Positions 15,188 to 22,231 of a DNA stretch of 22,231 nucleotides are shown piece after piece; within the stretch, counting starts at the first letter, position 1, and every line of letters begins with the position of its first letter. Source of the DNA: JAGNZR01 sp051646055 (GTDB lineage: Bacteria > Fusobacteriota > Fusobacteriia > Fusobacteriales > Fusobacteriaceae). A model generated the notes under the pieces. It was not told where the DNA came from. It worked only from the letters and a program-made list of their open reading frames with translations, and ran no database searches. The position numbers and the translations under genes were made by a program. The DNA lies in assembly GCA_051646055.1 (NCBI GenBank), contig JBOFCM010000067.1, positions 1-22,231 of the forward strand. Reading direction: 5' to 3'.

Positions 15188-15949
15188 ATGACTATGATAC
15201 AATATTTAGTTGATAAGAACACTTTACATAGTTTTGACTTTAATGGTTGTAATAGTTTACATGATTTAGGTATTATCATACTAGAGTCAGGTCATCTATC
15301 CTCTCCCGAATCTAACATCGTAGAGGAGCAAATTCCGGGTAGGAGGGGTTCTCTATTAAGGGATGAGGGGGAGTATAGTAATTTTACCCTGAAATTAGTA
15401 TGTGCACTAGATTCATTTGATGAGGACATAAACGCTAAATGTAGAAGGATAAAGAGATGCTTAAAAGGACCGAGAGACTACAGTAGATTAGTCTTATCTG
15501 AAGATACAGATAATTACCTGGAAGCAGTGTGTATCGGTAAATTAGATATATCAGAGGTAGTAGAGCAATTAGGTGAGTTTGAGATATATTTCAATTGTAA
15601 ACCTTACAGAAAACTAACTGAAGGTGAGAACATCATAACTTTGACTACTCCTACAATTCTGTCTAATGATTTTGAAGCATCCGAGCCTTTAATACATTTA
15701 TATGGTTCAGGTGATATCACATTAAAGATAGCAGATCAAGAAGTAATATTAAAAGGAATTACTAATGATATAATAATAGACTCAGAGGAATTAGATGCAT
15801 TTCGAATAGATAATGTGACTAAGAAAATGGTAAATGAGAATGGCAAAATGTATAGTGAGTTCCCTTACCTTAGACCCGGTGATAATAATATCAGCTGGAC
15901 CGGAAACGTAACTAAATTAGAGATAACTCCTAGATGGGTGGTGATATAA
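15188..15949 (+). CDS. Distal tail protein (Dit)
   Basis: 253 aa from ATG 15188. AGGAGG at 15177-15182 lies 5 nt upstream. A GTG at 15182 overlaps that site, and a second ATG at 15194 is possible. The N-terminal domain has the Dit pattern: SFDFNGCNSLHDLGIIILESG, then EQIPGRRGSLLRDEGEYSNFTLKLVC, with CRRIKRCLKGPRDYSRLVLSED further on. The C-terminal part (about 150-253) is a beta-sandwich (LIHLYGSGDITLKI, FRIDNVTKKMVNENGKMYSEFPYLRPGDNNISWTG), typical of siphophage Dit proteins that form the hub linking tube and tail tip. It comes right after the tape measure gene and right before the tail tip gene, as expected. Confidence 0.88.
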   Translation: MTMIQYLVDKNTLHSFDFNGCNSLHDLGIIILESGHLSSPESNIVEEQIPGRRGSLLRDEGEYSNFTLKLVCALDSFDEDINAKCRRIKRCLKGPRDYSRLVLSEDTDNYLEAVCIGKLDISEVVEQLGEFEIYFNCKPYRKLTEGENIITLTTPTILSNDFEASEPLIHLYGSGDITLKIADQEVILKGITNDIIIDSEELDAFRIDNVTKKMVNENGKMYSEFPYLRPGDNNISWTGNVTKLEITPRWVVI

Positions 15950-15950
15950 A

Positions 15951-18900
15951 ATGTTAAGGATATTTAATTCAAATAGTAATGACTTTAGTTCTAATGGGTT
16001 AGGAATATTAAAAGATGCCTATGATAGTAAAGTTACTGAGATACAGAATGGTATGTTTGAGCTAGAGTTTAAGTATTTAGTAGGAAGTAAACATACTTTA
16101 GAGGAAGACATGCTAATAACCGCAGACGCTTCTCCTGACCTTAGAAGGCAGGCTTTTAGAATATACCATATATCTAAAGATATTAAAGGGGTTATAGATA
16201 TAAAGGCTCAGCATATATCTTATGATCTTCTAGATAATTTCCTGGAGAAATTAGAACTTAAGAATGTGACATGTCAAGTAGCACTTAATGAGATATTTAA
16301 AAATGCTACTCAGTCTAATAATTTCAAAGGTTATTCCGATATACATAATGCTCAGGACTATGCTATAGAATGTGTAAATGCCTATGAGGCGATTAAAGGT
16401 ACTAAAGGTTCTATAATAGATACCTTTGGACTAGGAGCTAAAATTAAGAGAGATAATTATAATATACATGTGCTTAATAGTAGAGGTTCTAGTAACAATG
16501 TCCTTATAACTTACAGAAAGAACTTAAAAGATATAGAGGCTACTTATGATTATCAAGACCTGGTAACTAAGATATATCCCTATGCTATGGTAGATAATGT
16601 GAAAATAACCTTACCCGAAAAATACTTAACTAGTTCTCGTATAGGTAAATATGCTAGGGAGAAAATAAGGTATATAGATTTCTCTGGGGATGATGTAACT
16701 AATATAGAACAATTAAGGAATAAGGCTCTAGGTCATTTTGACAGAACAAAATGCGACCTACCCAAAGCTAATTATAAGATAAATTTAATATTGGGAAATC
16801 CTAAGTATAAGGAATTAAATCAGGTTAGTATTGATGATGAGGTTATAGTCAGAGATTTAAGGTTAGGCATTAATGCTACTGCTAGAGTTATTAGAGTGGA
16901 TTATGACCCTATAAACCATAAGTATATATCTATAGAAGTAGGAGACATAATTAATCACTTAACGAAAGAAGATAATAAGTTAAGTGATTTAGAGGACAAA
17001 GTAAATAGGGTAGAGGATAACCTAAATAATTTAGATGTAAATGTGGATGATTCCAAGTTCCCTAATACCCTTCCTTCTGTGCCTCAAGTAAAGGCTCAAG
17101 GAATATTTGCTACAGTAGATATAAGCTGGACCTTCGAAAGTAAATCATATTACAACTATGAGGTATATGCTTCTCAGATTGCAGACTTTAATCCTGATAC
17201 TACTAACCATAGTAATAGGGTGTTTGTGGGTAAGGCTAGTAGTTTTGTTCATGAGGTTAAACCTCACCAGTCCTGGTATTATAAAGTTAGAGCCGGTAAT
17301 ACTCATGGCCTATACACTTTATTCTCTTCAACTGTTAAAGCCGAAACTGCTAAGCTATCCGATGCAGCTGATTACTTTGAGGAGGCGGCTATTGATGATG
17401 CCTTGATAGGGACATTAAGGGCTGATAGAGCCTGGGTTAATAAGTTCTCAGGTAACTATATAGATGCTAGGAACCTAACCGTAACAGATGGAAATGGTAA
17501 AAGAACGCTTGATATTGATAGTTTTGGACGTATCAAAATGGATGTATCAAGTTTAAGTATTAGGAGCAAGGATGTTGATGGTGAGATAGCTGTAAACCTG
17601 ATTCCTAACTCAAACTTTTCAATGAAAAGAAAAACAGATTTTTGGTCATTTTGGCAGAGTGACTATAATCTAAATGGATGTAATTGGTACGAAGCTCAAC
17701 ACGGAGAATTTCCAATGGGCGAAGGATTAGGGCTTAGTTCTAACTTAAATCAGTCGTGTACAGCTACTAGTGAGTTAATACCTGTAGAGTATGGTGAGTA
17801 CTACACGTTATCACTTGACTTATATGTTGAACCCAATGTAACTAGTGCCGGTATTATGTTTAGATATTACAATCAAGAAGGTATGGCTATACACGAGGAT
17901 AAAGAAGATTACATTCCAGGTAATTATGGTACGATAACTCGGACTACTTATATAAATTCACCCAATATAAAGAAAGTAGCTATATTGATTTGGAATAATG
18001 GAGCAACTGTAAGCAATAAAGAGTATGTAGTAGTATTTTTCAATAGGATACAATTCCAAAAAGGCAAAACTAGAACTCCCTGGAAGTTAGCTACTACCGA
18101 CTCGTTAATTCAAAATATTGCAGACATAAGAGTTGAAGCAACCGGAATTAAACAAACAGTAGAGCATATAAATGGGGATTATGCTAGTAAATCTACAGTT
18201 ACTCAATTAGACAATAAAGTTGAATATAAATTTGAAAATAGTGGAAAATTCAACATGATAAGAAACTCAGTTTTTACTAAAGGCTTAAAAGGGTGGGAGA
18301 ATCTTGATTGTGCTATGGCATATGGTTTTAGTGGATGTCCTGTGGATATAGGTGTTTTACTAGATGACTGTAGTGGACATAATCAAACTAGGTATATTTG
18401 GCAAAGGCTAGATATTAGGTCAGATTCTGTAGGAGCATATACATTTAGCGGTTATGTTTGGACTAATCATAGTGAATTTATAGAAGGTGAAGGAAAAGAC
18501 TATCCCATGTGTAACGTTTATTTGACTGTAATCTACAAAGATGATACATATGAGTGGTATAACTACGACTTGCGAGATAATTCAAGACCTCAACAATGGA
18601 GGAAATTCAAATGTACTTTTGTGAATCAAAAACCTATTAAAAATATTGATTTTTATATTTACAAAAGAAATTGCACAGGTGTAATGTATGTAACTCAATT
18701 AAAAGGTGAAGAAGGTTGGGAAGCGAGTGCATGGTCACCTTCTCCAAATGAGATATACTCAAATATAACCACTGTCGATGGACAGGGGATTGAAATAGCA
18801 CATGATAGTGGGGCTAAATCTAGAATGACCCATGATTGTTCTGAATTCACCGCATCAAATGGTAATAAAGTTTTAAGGATAAAAGACGGCGGAATGAACT

Positions 18901-19886
18901 TTTTTACTTGGGATGTTCCAGAAATGGTAGGATTTATAAAACCGTCAATGTTGGCACAAAATGCAATCCATAATGGTGTGTCCTTATCAACTTATGCATC
19001 GGGTGATTTTATAACAATTGGTCATAGTGATAGTAGTGATGAAGGCTCATGGAAAACAACGCCTTATATATTAGTATGTAAACATGATTTACCATATGCG
19101 ACATATTTACAAGGTGTCAATTTTACTCAAAGGTCAATTGTTTGGCATCCTATGTTCATTAAAGATCTTTTAGACATGGGTGACAGACCAATTGAGTTCT
19201 TTGGAAATTCGGCATATAACTCCAAAATGTATGGATATGATGGTGGTAATCTTGCGGTATTTGGTGACAATATGTTAAGACTAGGATTCCGAGAGGGTAC
19301 GGCGTATAGAGGTGGACTTGATATAATGGAGTCACCTGGATGGCAAAATAACTGTTCATTAAGGATTTGGGGGGAGTTTGATTTCCAAAATTACAGAGTT
19401 CATAACTTTAGAGCTAGTTACACTTTAGAGCCAAAGAGTATGCAAGGTAAAAATAAAATGAAGCGTGAAGATAAGAAATTATATACTAGCTATACAACTA
19501 ATCAAGATGAGATAAGGCATAGTGGAAAATCGACTACATTTGGTAATTCTGCTATTATAGAACTTCCTATAAATATAGCAGAAAACATTAATAATGACTA
19601 TATTGTCCATTTAACAAAGTATGGTCGCGGTGACATATGGATAAAAGAAACAAATCCATATTATTTTATAGTTGAAAGTGATGTTGAAGACCTAGGCTTT
19701 AGTTATGAGGTTGTAGCCACAAAGTTGGAAGAAAGAGAAATAGATTCAAGAATGAGAATAGACTATGAAACTAATACAGAAAGTCCAGAAGAAATAGAAC
19801 CACCCAATGCTACCTTTGAAGATTTAACAGAGGTAAAGGAAAATGAATATTGGAAACTTTATAAAAACCCGAAAAGAGAGGATTAA
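15951..19886 (+). CDS. Tail tip / receptor-binding protein, modular (Tal-like)
   Basis: 1311 aa, ATG 15951, two bases after the Dit stop. Visible modules are: 1-340, tail-associated (prophage tail, Tal-type) N-terminal domain (ITADASPDLRRQAFRIYHI..., NHLTKEDNKLSDLEDKVNRVED); about 371-465, an FN3-like domain (PSVPQVKAQGIFATVDISWTFE...SWYYKVRAGNTHG); about 480-540, an ALIGTLRADRAWVNKFSG / YIDARNLTVTDGNGKRTLDID linker common in host-specificity proteins; about 549-715 and 767-925, two carbohydrate-binding-module-like jelly rolls, each starting N(L/M)I(P/R)NS.F; about 937-1000, a VDGQGIEIAHDSG fibre knob. The end (about 1178-1250: STTFGNSAIIELP, YIVHLTKYGRGDIWI, YYFIVES) is a common fibre C-terminal domain. 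Codon use changes after about 17.6 kb. It is likely to bind host cell-wall sugars. No cell-wall hydrolase domain is evident. Confidence 0.85.
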   Translation: MLRIFNSNSNDFSSNGLGILKDAYDSKVTEIQNGMFELEFKYLVGSKHTLEEDMLITADASPDLRRQAFRIYHISKDIKGVIDIKAQHISYDLLDNFLEKLELKNVTCQVALNEIFKNATQSNNFKGYSDIHNAQDYAIECVNAYEAIKGTKGSIIDTFGLGAKIKRDNYNIHVLNSRGSSNNVLITYRKNLKDIEATYDYQDLVTKIYPYAMVDNVKITLPEKYLTSSRIGKYAREKIRYIDFSGDDVTNIEQLRNKALGHFDRTKCDLPKANYKINLILGNPKYKELNQVSIDDEVIVRDLRLGINATARVIRVDYDPINHKYISIEVGDIINHLTKEDNKLSDLEDKVNRVEDNLNNLDVNVDDSKFPNTLPSVPQVKAQGIFATVDISWTFESKSYYNYEVYASQIADFNPDTTNHSNRVFVGKASSFVHEVKPHQSWYYKVRAGNTHGLYTLFSSTVKAETAKLSDAADYFEEAAIDDALIGTLRADRAWVNKFSGNYIDARNLTVTDGNGKRTLDIDSFGRIKMDVSSLSIRSKDVDGEIAVNLIPNSNFSMKRKTDFWSFWQSDYNLNGCNWYEAQHGEFPMGEGLGLSSNLNQSCTATSELIPVEYGEYYTLSLDLYVEPNVTSAGIMFRYYNQEGMAIHEDKEDYIPGNYGTITRTTYINSPNIKKVAILIWNNGATVSNKEYVVVFFNRIQFQKGKTRTPWKLATTDSLIQNIADIRVEATGIKQTVEHINGDYASKSTVTQLDNKVEYKFENSGKFNMIRNSVFTKGLKGWENLDCAMAYGFSGCPVDIGVLLDDCSGHNQTRYIWQRLDIRSDSVGAYTFSGYVWTNHSEFIEGEGKDYPMCNVYLTVIYKDDTYEWYNYDLRDNSRPQQWRKFKCTFVNQKPIKNIDFYIYKRNCTGVMYVTQLKGEEGWEASAWSPSPNEIYSNITTVDGQGIEIAHDSGAKSRMTHDCSEFTASNGNKVLRIKDGGMNFFTWDVPEMVGFIKPSMLAQNAIHNGVSLSTYASGDFITIGHSDSSDEGSWKTTPYILVCKHDLPYATYLQGVNFTQRSIVWHPMFIKDLLDMGDRPIEFFGNSAYNSKMYGYDGGNLAVFGDNMLRLGFREGTAYRGGLDIMESPGWQNNCSLRIWGEFDFQNYRVHNFRASYTLEPKSMQGKNKMKREDKKLYTSYTTNQDEIRHSGKSTTFGNSAIIELPINIAENINNDYIVHLTKYGRGDIWIKETNPYYFIVESDVEDLGFSYEVVATKLEEREIDSRMRIDYETNTESPEEIEPPNATFEDLTEVKENEYWKLYKNPKRED

Positions 19887-19893
19887 TTAAATT

Positions 19894-20274
19894 ATGACTA
19901 TATTAACATTAGAGATTTTATTTGTACTATTTTTTGTGGCTATATGCTTTGACTTTGTGTCTGGCTTACTGGCTGCAGCTAAAGAAGGAAAATTAAAAAG
20001 TAGAAGTTGCAGTAGTGGAATCTACAGAACTATGGGGGAATGTTTAGTATTATTAATGTTCATAACCATATATAAATTAGTGCCCCAGATAGGTGTAATT
20101 TTGTCTACTTTTACACTGTGGTTTATACTGAAGGAAGGTATATCAATCATTGAAAATCTAATACGTTTAGAGGTTAATATACACCCAGGGATTGTAAAAA
20201 TGTTTGAAGTAGGGGTGGAAAAGACAGAACAATCAACTTATAATAAAAACAACCATAATAAAGGAGGTAATTAA
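19894..20274 (+). CDS. Phage holin (family 4, toxin secretion/lysis type)
   Basis: 126 aa, ATG 19894. The family signature FDFVSGLLAAAKEGKLKSR (about residues 20-38) with hydrophobic segments LEILFVLFFVAICFDFVSGLLAA, LVLLMFITIYKLV and IGVILSTFTLWFIL matches Phage_holin_4/TcdE-like holins. The C-terminus is polar (KTEQSTYNKNNHNKGGN). Holins form membrane lesions that release the endolysin. It sits directly before the amidase gene and its stop is one base from the amidase start, as in many Firmicute lysis cassettes. Confidence 0.92.
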   Translation: MTILTLEILFVLFFVAICFDFVSGLLAAAKEGKLKSRSCSSGIYRTMGECLVLLMFITIYKLVPQIGVILSTFTLWFILKEGISIIENLIRLEVNIHPGIVKMFEVGVEKTEQSTYNKNNHNKGGN

Positions 20275-20275
20275 T

Positions 20276-20983
20276 ATGAGTAAATTTAAAGTATTTGGTG
20301 GAGTAGGGCATGGAGGGAAAGACCCTGGAGCTGTAGGTAATGGATTAAAAGAGGCAGATATAAATCTTCAATGTGCACTAGCCTGGAGAACTGAGATGGA
20401 GAGACATAATGTAGAGATTTTACTTTCTAGATATAAAGACGAGAACGATGATCTAAGTGAAGAGATAAGGGAATGTAATGCTTTTAACCCGGATCTTGCC
20501 GTAGACTTCCATACCAATGCAGGTGGAGGAGATGGGTTCGAGGTATTCCACAGTATTAATGGAGGTAAAGGAAAGACCTTTGCTCAGAACTGTGAGAAAC
20601 ATGTATTAGCTCTAGGGCAAAACTCTAGAGGAGTAAAGACTAAGAAAAATAGTTCAGGTAAGGATTACTTTGGATTTATACGCCAAACTAAATGCCCTGC
20701 TATCATAACTGAATGTGGTTTCATAGATAATAAAGCAGACATATCCTTCATAGATACCTTAACAGAGCAAAAAGCCTATGGGGTGGCAATAGCTAAAGCT
20801 ACTCTAGAGACACTAGGCATACCTTATAAGCCCTTAGAATCTAATAATAGTAATAATACTAGTTCACCCGATTACATAGTAGCTACGGGGGCTTTTAGTC
20901 AGGTAGAGAATGCCAGGGCAGAGGTTCAAAGATTAAAAGACAAAGGTATATCTTCTGCCTATATACATACTTGTAAAAAATAA
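20276..20983 (+). CDS. N-acetylmuramoyl-L-alanine amidase endolysin with SPOR-like C-terminus
   Basis: 235 aa, ATG 20276 with AAAGGAGGT. The Amidase_3 zinc site is complete: H12 (VGHGGKD), E26 (KEADIN), H79 (DFHTN), and the catalytic glutamate E146 (ITECGF). The enzyme cuts the amide bond between N-acetylmuramic acid and L-alanine of peptidoglycan. A Ser/Asn-rich linker (about 188-197) leads to a ~35-residue C-terminal module (YIVATGAFSQVENARAEVQRLKDKG) that resembles a SPOR domain, which binds denuded glycan strands. The module is short compared with full SPOR domains (~70 aa), so it may be a trimmed or half-SPOR. No signal peptide, consistent with holin-dependent release. Confidence 0.93.
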   Translation: MSKFKVFGGVGHGGKDPGAVGNGLKEADINLQCALAWRTEMERHNVEILLSRYKDENDDLSEEIRECNAFNPDLAVDFHTNAGGGDGFEVFHSINGGKGKTFAQNCEKHVLALGQNSRGVKTKKNSSGKDYFGFIRQTKCPAIITECGFIDNKADISFIDTLTEQKAYGVAIAKATLETLGIPYKPLESNNSNNTSSPDYIVATGAFSQVENARAEVQRLKDKGISSAYIHTCKK

Positions 20984-21022
20984 TTTTATAAAAGTCATTT
21001 CGATTGAAGAAGAGACTGAATA

Positions 21023-21050
21023 ATATGGAATATATAAATATATTTCATAT
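21023..21050. other. 28-bp near-perfect A+T-rich palindrome after the endolysin
   Basis: ATATGGAATATAT and ATATATTTCATAT are complementary over 13 bp (one G-T wobble) around a 2-nt AA spacer. It lies 40 bp after the amidase stop and directly before a GC-rich terminator. As RNA it could protect the 3' end of the late transcript. As DNA it could bind a dimeric regulator. Confidence 0.5.
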
Positions 21051-21056
21051 AATTAG

Positions 21057-21080
21057 AGGGAGCTGTATGGCTCCCTTTTT
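21057..21080 (+). terminator. Rho-independent terminator of the lysis cassette
   Basis: AGGGAGC / GCTCCCT is a 7-bp stem with a 6-nt loop TGTATG, followed by TTTTT. It marks the end of the virion-gene transcription unit. The remaining 1.1 kb of the window is a different unit. Confidence 0.88.
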
Positions 21081-21112
21081 CTTGTCTATATTAATACCTT
21101 TTCTATAGCTTT

Positions 21113-21181
21113 TTATAGCTGAGTAATAAATCCAACAATATATGTGATTACTACTAAGGTCCATCCTATGCCTGATATCAT
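21113..21181 (-). CDS. 22-aa hydrophobic peptide on the minus strand
   Basis: On the minus strand, an AAGGAGG site lies 7 nt upstream of an ATG (start at 21181). The frame runs 22 codons to TAA at 21113. The peptide begins MISGIGWTLVVITYIVG and is almost wholly hydrophobic, enough for one membrane span. It is the only convincing minus-strand gene in the window. Good ribosome site plus single-span peptide is the pattern of type I toxins and of small membrane modulators, but there is no recognisable homology and no antisense RNA promoter I could identify. It is too short to be sure. Confidence 0.45.
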   Translation of the reverse strand: MISGIGWTLVVITYIVGFITQL

Positions 21182-21349
21182 GATTTTTTCCTCCTTAATA
21201 TATATGCGTAATAATTACCTAAAATTTAGTAATAATTTATTTAATTTTTAAATATTATTTACAGAAACTAAAAAAAGTATACACATAATTTAGGTAAAAC
21301 GTATATAAATATTATATATAAATTACAGAAAGGAGAGAACAAATCCAGC
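21182..21349. promoter_or_regulatory. A+T-rich control region with repeated TTTAGGTAA-like half-sites
   Basis: The 168 bp between the minus-strand peptide and the ribbon-helix-helix gene are very A+T-rich. They contain TTACCTAAA (21215-21223) and TTTAGTAAT (21225-21233), which together form a near-palindrome, and a further TTTAGGTAA (21289-21297). The same half-site therefore occurs three times, once inverted. This is what an autoregulatory operator for a small dimeric regulator looks like. A TATACT lies on the minus strand at 21281-21276 and TATTAT/TATATA boxes lie at 21310-21320, but no -35 has correct spacing, so no promoter is called firmly. Confidence 0.45.
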
Positions 21350-21514
21350 ATGAGCAGATCAATTAGAGAACAAATATCTTTTAAGCAAACACCAGAGGAA
21401 GTCGAAATTTACCATCACTATTTAAATAAATCAGCCAAGTATGGCAAATCGGAATATATAAAAAATTTAATAAAAAGAGATATGTTAAGGGAGGAAAAGA
21501 AATGCCAAAAATAA
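21350..21514 (+). CDS. Small ribbon-helix-helix-like DNA-binding protein
   Basis: 54 aa, ATG 21350 with AAAGGAGAG (21329-21337). The pattern is a beta strand (REQISFKQ), then helix (TPEEVEIYHHYLNKSAK), then a Gly-containing turn (YGKS), then a second helix (SEYIKNLIKRDMLREEKK). This is the layout of Arc/CopG/MetJ-type ribbon-helix-helix proteins, which bind operators as dimers. Such proteins commonly regulate plasmid or mobile-element genes. It overlaps the next gene by 13 bases and carries repeat half-sites just upstream, suggesting autoregulation of the operon. Identification is from secondary-structure pattern only. Confidence 0.55.
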   Translation: MSRSIREQISFKQTPEEVEIYHHYLNKSAKYGKSEYIKNLIKRDMLREEKKCQK

Positions 21515-21894
21515 TGCCAGCTTATATAGACCTAACATTTATTAATAATTATAGAAATAAAAAATCTATAGAAAGACAATTATCTTCAGTAAGACCTGGT
21601 ACTGTTAAGTGGTTCAGATTAGTTAAGATAACCGCTATTATATTATTTGCTTTTACTAATCCTGCTTTTGCTGGTTCTGAGGGTTTAGCTTTAATAGGAA
21701 ATAAAGCCTACGATATTCTATTAGACATTTCCTTCTGGTATGCAATTATAGGATGTGGGTTAGACCTACTAAAATGCAGCTTAAATGGTACTACTAATAA
21801 CATGGGTAGAGTGGTAATGAATTATATATTAATATATGCTTCTATAGCTTTATTACCTAAAATACTAACTATGGTGAAAGGAGTATTAAAATAA
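21502..21894 (+). CDS. VirB2-like pilin-type membrane protein (putative)
   Basis: 130 aa, ATG 21502 with AAGGGAGGA (21487-21495), overlapping the upstream gene. The architecture is basic N-terminal region (residues 1-36), then a signal peptide (VKITAIILFAFTNPAFAG, cleavage likely after AFA, residue 57), then a short mature protein of about 73 residues. This has two hydrophobic helices (about 70-90 and 104-124) joined by a small polar loop (KCSLNGTTNNMGR). Signal peptide ending AFA, mature size of about 70 and two helices with a charged loop are the hallmarks of VirB2/TrbC pilins of type IV secretion systems. No sequence identity is claimed. Alternatives are a small holin-like or inovirus-type coat protein. 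It is not recognisable as a siphophage structural protein. Confidence 0.45.
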   Translation: MPKIMPAYIDLTFINNYRNKKSIERQLSSVRPGTVKWFRLVKITAIILFAFTNPAFAGSEGLALIGNKAYDILLDISFWYAIIGCGLDLLKCSLNGTTNNMGRVVMNYILIYASIALLPKILTMVKGVLK

Positions 21895-22145
21895 TGGGAG
21901 AAAAATTAGATGCCATTAAAGCTTCTGTAGATATAATATCGGGATTCTTTACCTTCATAATGCAAGGTTTAGAAACTATCACTGAATTTGTGATAGACCC
22001 TTTTACTACATTAAGAACTATAGCTGACCCTTTAATTTTAGTCACTCTAACTGTCATAATCTTATTAAAAGCTTTTGGTTTCAAAGGGGTAGATAAATAT
22101 GCTAAAATATCTTTCCTTATATACCTTATAATATTATTATTCTAG
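21894..22145 (+). CDS. Small integral membrane protein in the same operon
   Basis: 83 aa, ATG 21894 overlapping the upstream stop (TAATG). The N-terminal third is an amphipathic helix (MGEKLDAIKASVDIISGFFTFIMQGLETITEF), followed by two membrane segments (about 45-61, DPLILVTLTVIILLKAFGF, and 70-83, AKISFLIYLIILLF). No family is recognised. Translational coupling with the pilin-like gene upstream and a good ribosome site for the next gene suggest the four proteins work together. Confidence 0.6.
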   Translation: MGEKLDAIKASVDIISGFFTFIMQGLETITEFVIDPFTTLRTIADPLILVTLTVIILLKAFGFKGVDKYAKISFLIYLIILLF

Positions 22146-22157
22146 GAGGTAATCACA

Positions 22158-22231
22158 TTGAAAACTAAATCAGTAACACTACCTGAGTACTTTAAGGTTA
22201 TAAACCCAACTTATACTATATATAAAGTAAT
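22158..22231 (+). CDS. Start of a further gene of the right-hand operon (partial)
   Basis: TTG start at 22158 with a strong TAGGAGGT (22143-22150) 7 nt upstream, overlapping the end of the preceding gene. The 24 codons present read MKTKSVTLPEYFKVINPTYT and onward without a stop to the window edge. This starts with a charged beta-strand-like segment and no signal peptide, so the product is probably cytoplasmic. In a secretion-like operon this is where an ATPase would be expected, but the visible part does not show one. Confidence 0.6.
   Translation, partial: MKTKSVTLPEYFKVINPTYTIYKV

Overview
The window is a stretch of tailed-phage DNA, from a free phage or a prophage. Its host is most likely a low-G+C Firmicute, probably a clostridial one. 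The evidence is strong A+T bias, heavy use of ATA, AGA, TTA and GTA codons, strong AGGAGG-type ribosome sites before almost every gene, and structural proteins of siphophage type. No integrase, repressor, replication gene or attachment site is visible, so lifestyle cannot be decided from this window.

Almost everything reads on the + strand in classical siphophage late-gene order. The packaging module (80-4808) holds the small terminase, a 32-aa membrane microprotein, a protein that looks like a divergent thymidylate-synthase-fold homologue, the large terminase, four tiny overlapping genes and the portal. A 117-bp hairpin-rich gap that looks like an inserted palindromic element follows. Next comes a MuF-type head protein fused to an HExxH zincin domain (4926-6641), then two small genes and a strong terminator.

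The second block (7396-11280) holds scaffold, decoration protein, major capsid protein, four connector and neck proteins, and the tail tube protein. It is bounded on the left by an unusually structured 265-bp intergenic region between two terminators, and on the right by a terminator directly after the tail tube gene. The capsid and tail-tube genes may therefore form separately controlled, highly expressed units. The third block (11340-20983) holds the tail assembly chaperone pair (apparently joined by a frameshift of the +1 or -2 class), the tape measure protein, the distal tail protein, a large modular tail tip/receptor-binding protein, a holin and an amidase endolysin with a C-terminal SPOR-like domain.

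After a double hairpin, the last 1.2 kb differs in character. A 22-aa hydrophobic peptide is encoded on the - strand. It is followed by an A+T-rich control region with three copies of a TTTAGGTAA-like half-site. A tightly coupled + strand operon then begins: a small ribbon-helix-helix protein, a protein built like a VirB2-type pilin (signal peptide plus two membrane helices), another small membrane protein, and the start of a further gene cut by the window edge. These are not recognisable virion genes. They suggest a plasmid-like or secretion/conjugation-like cassette attached to the phage late region, and this is the most interesting part of the window.
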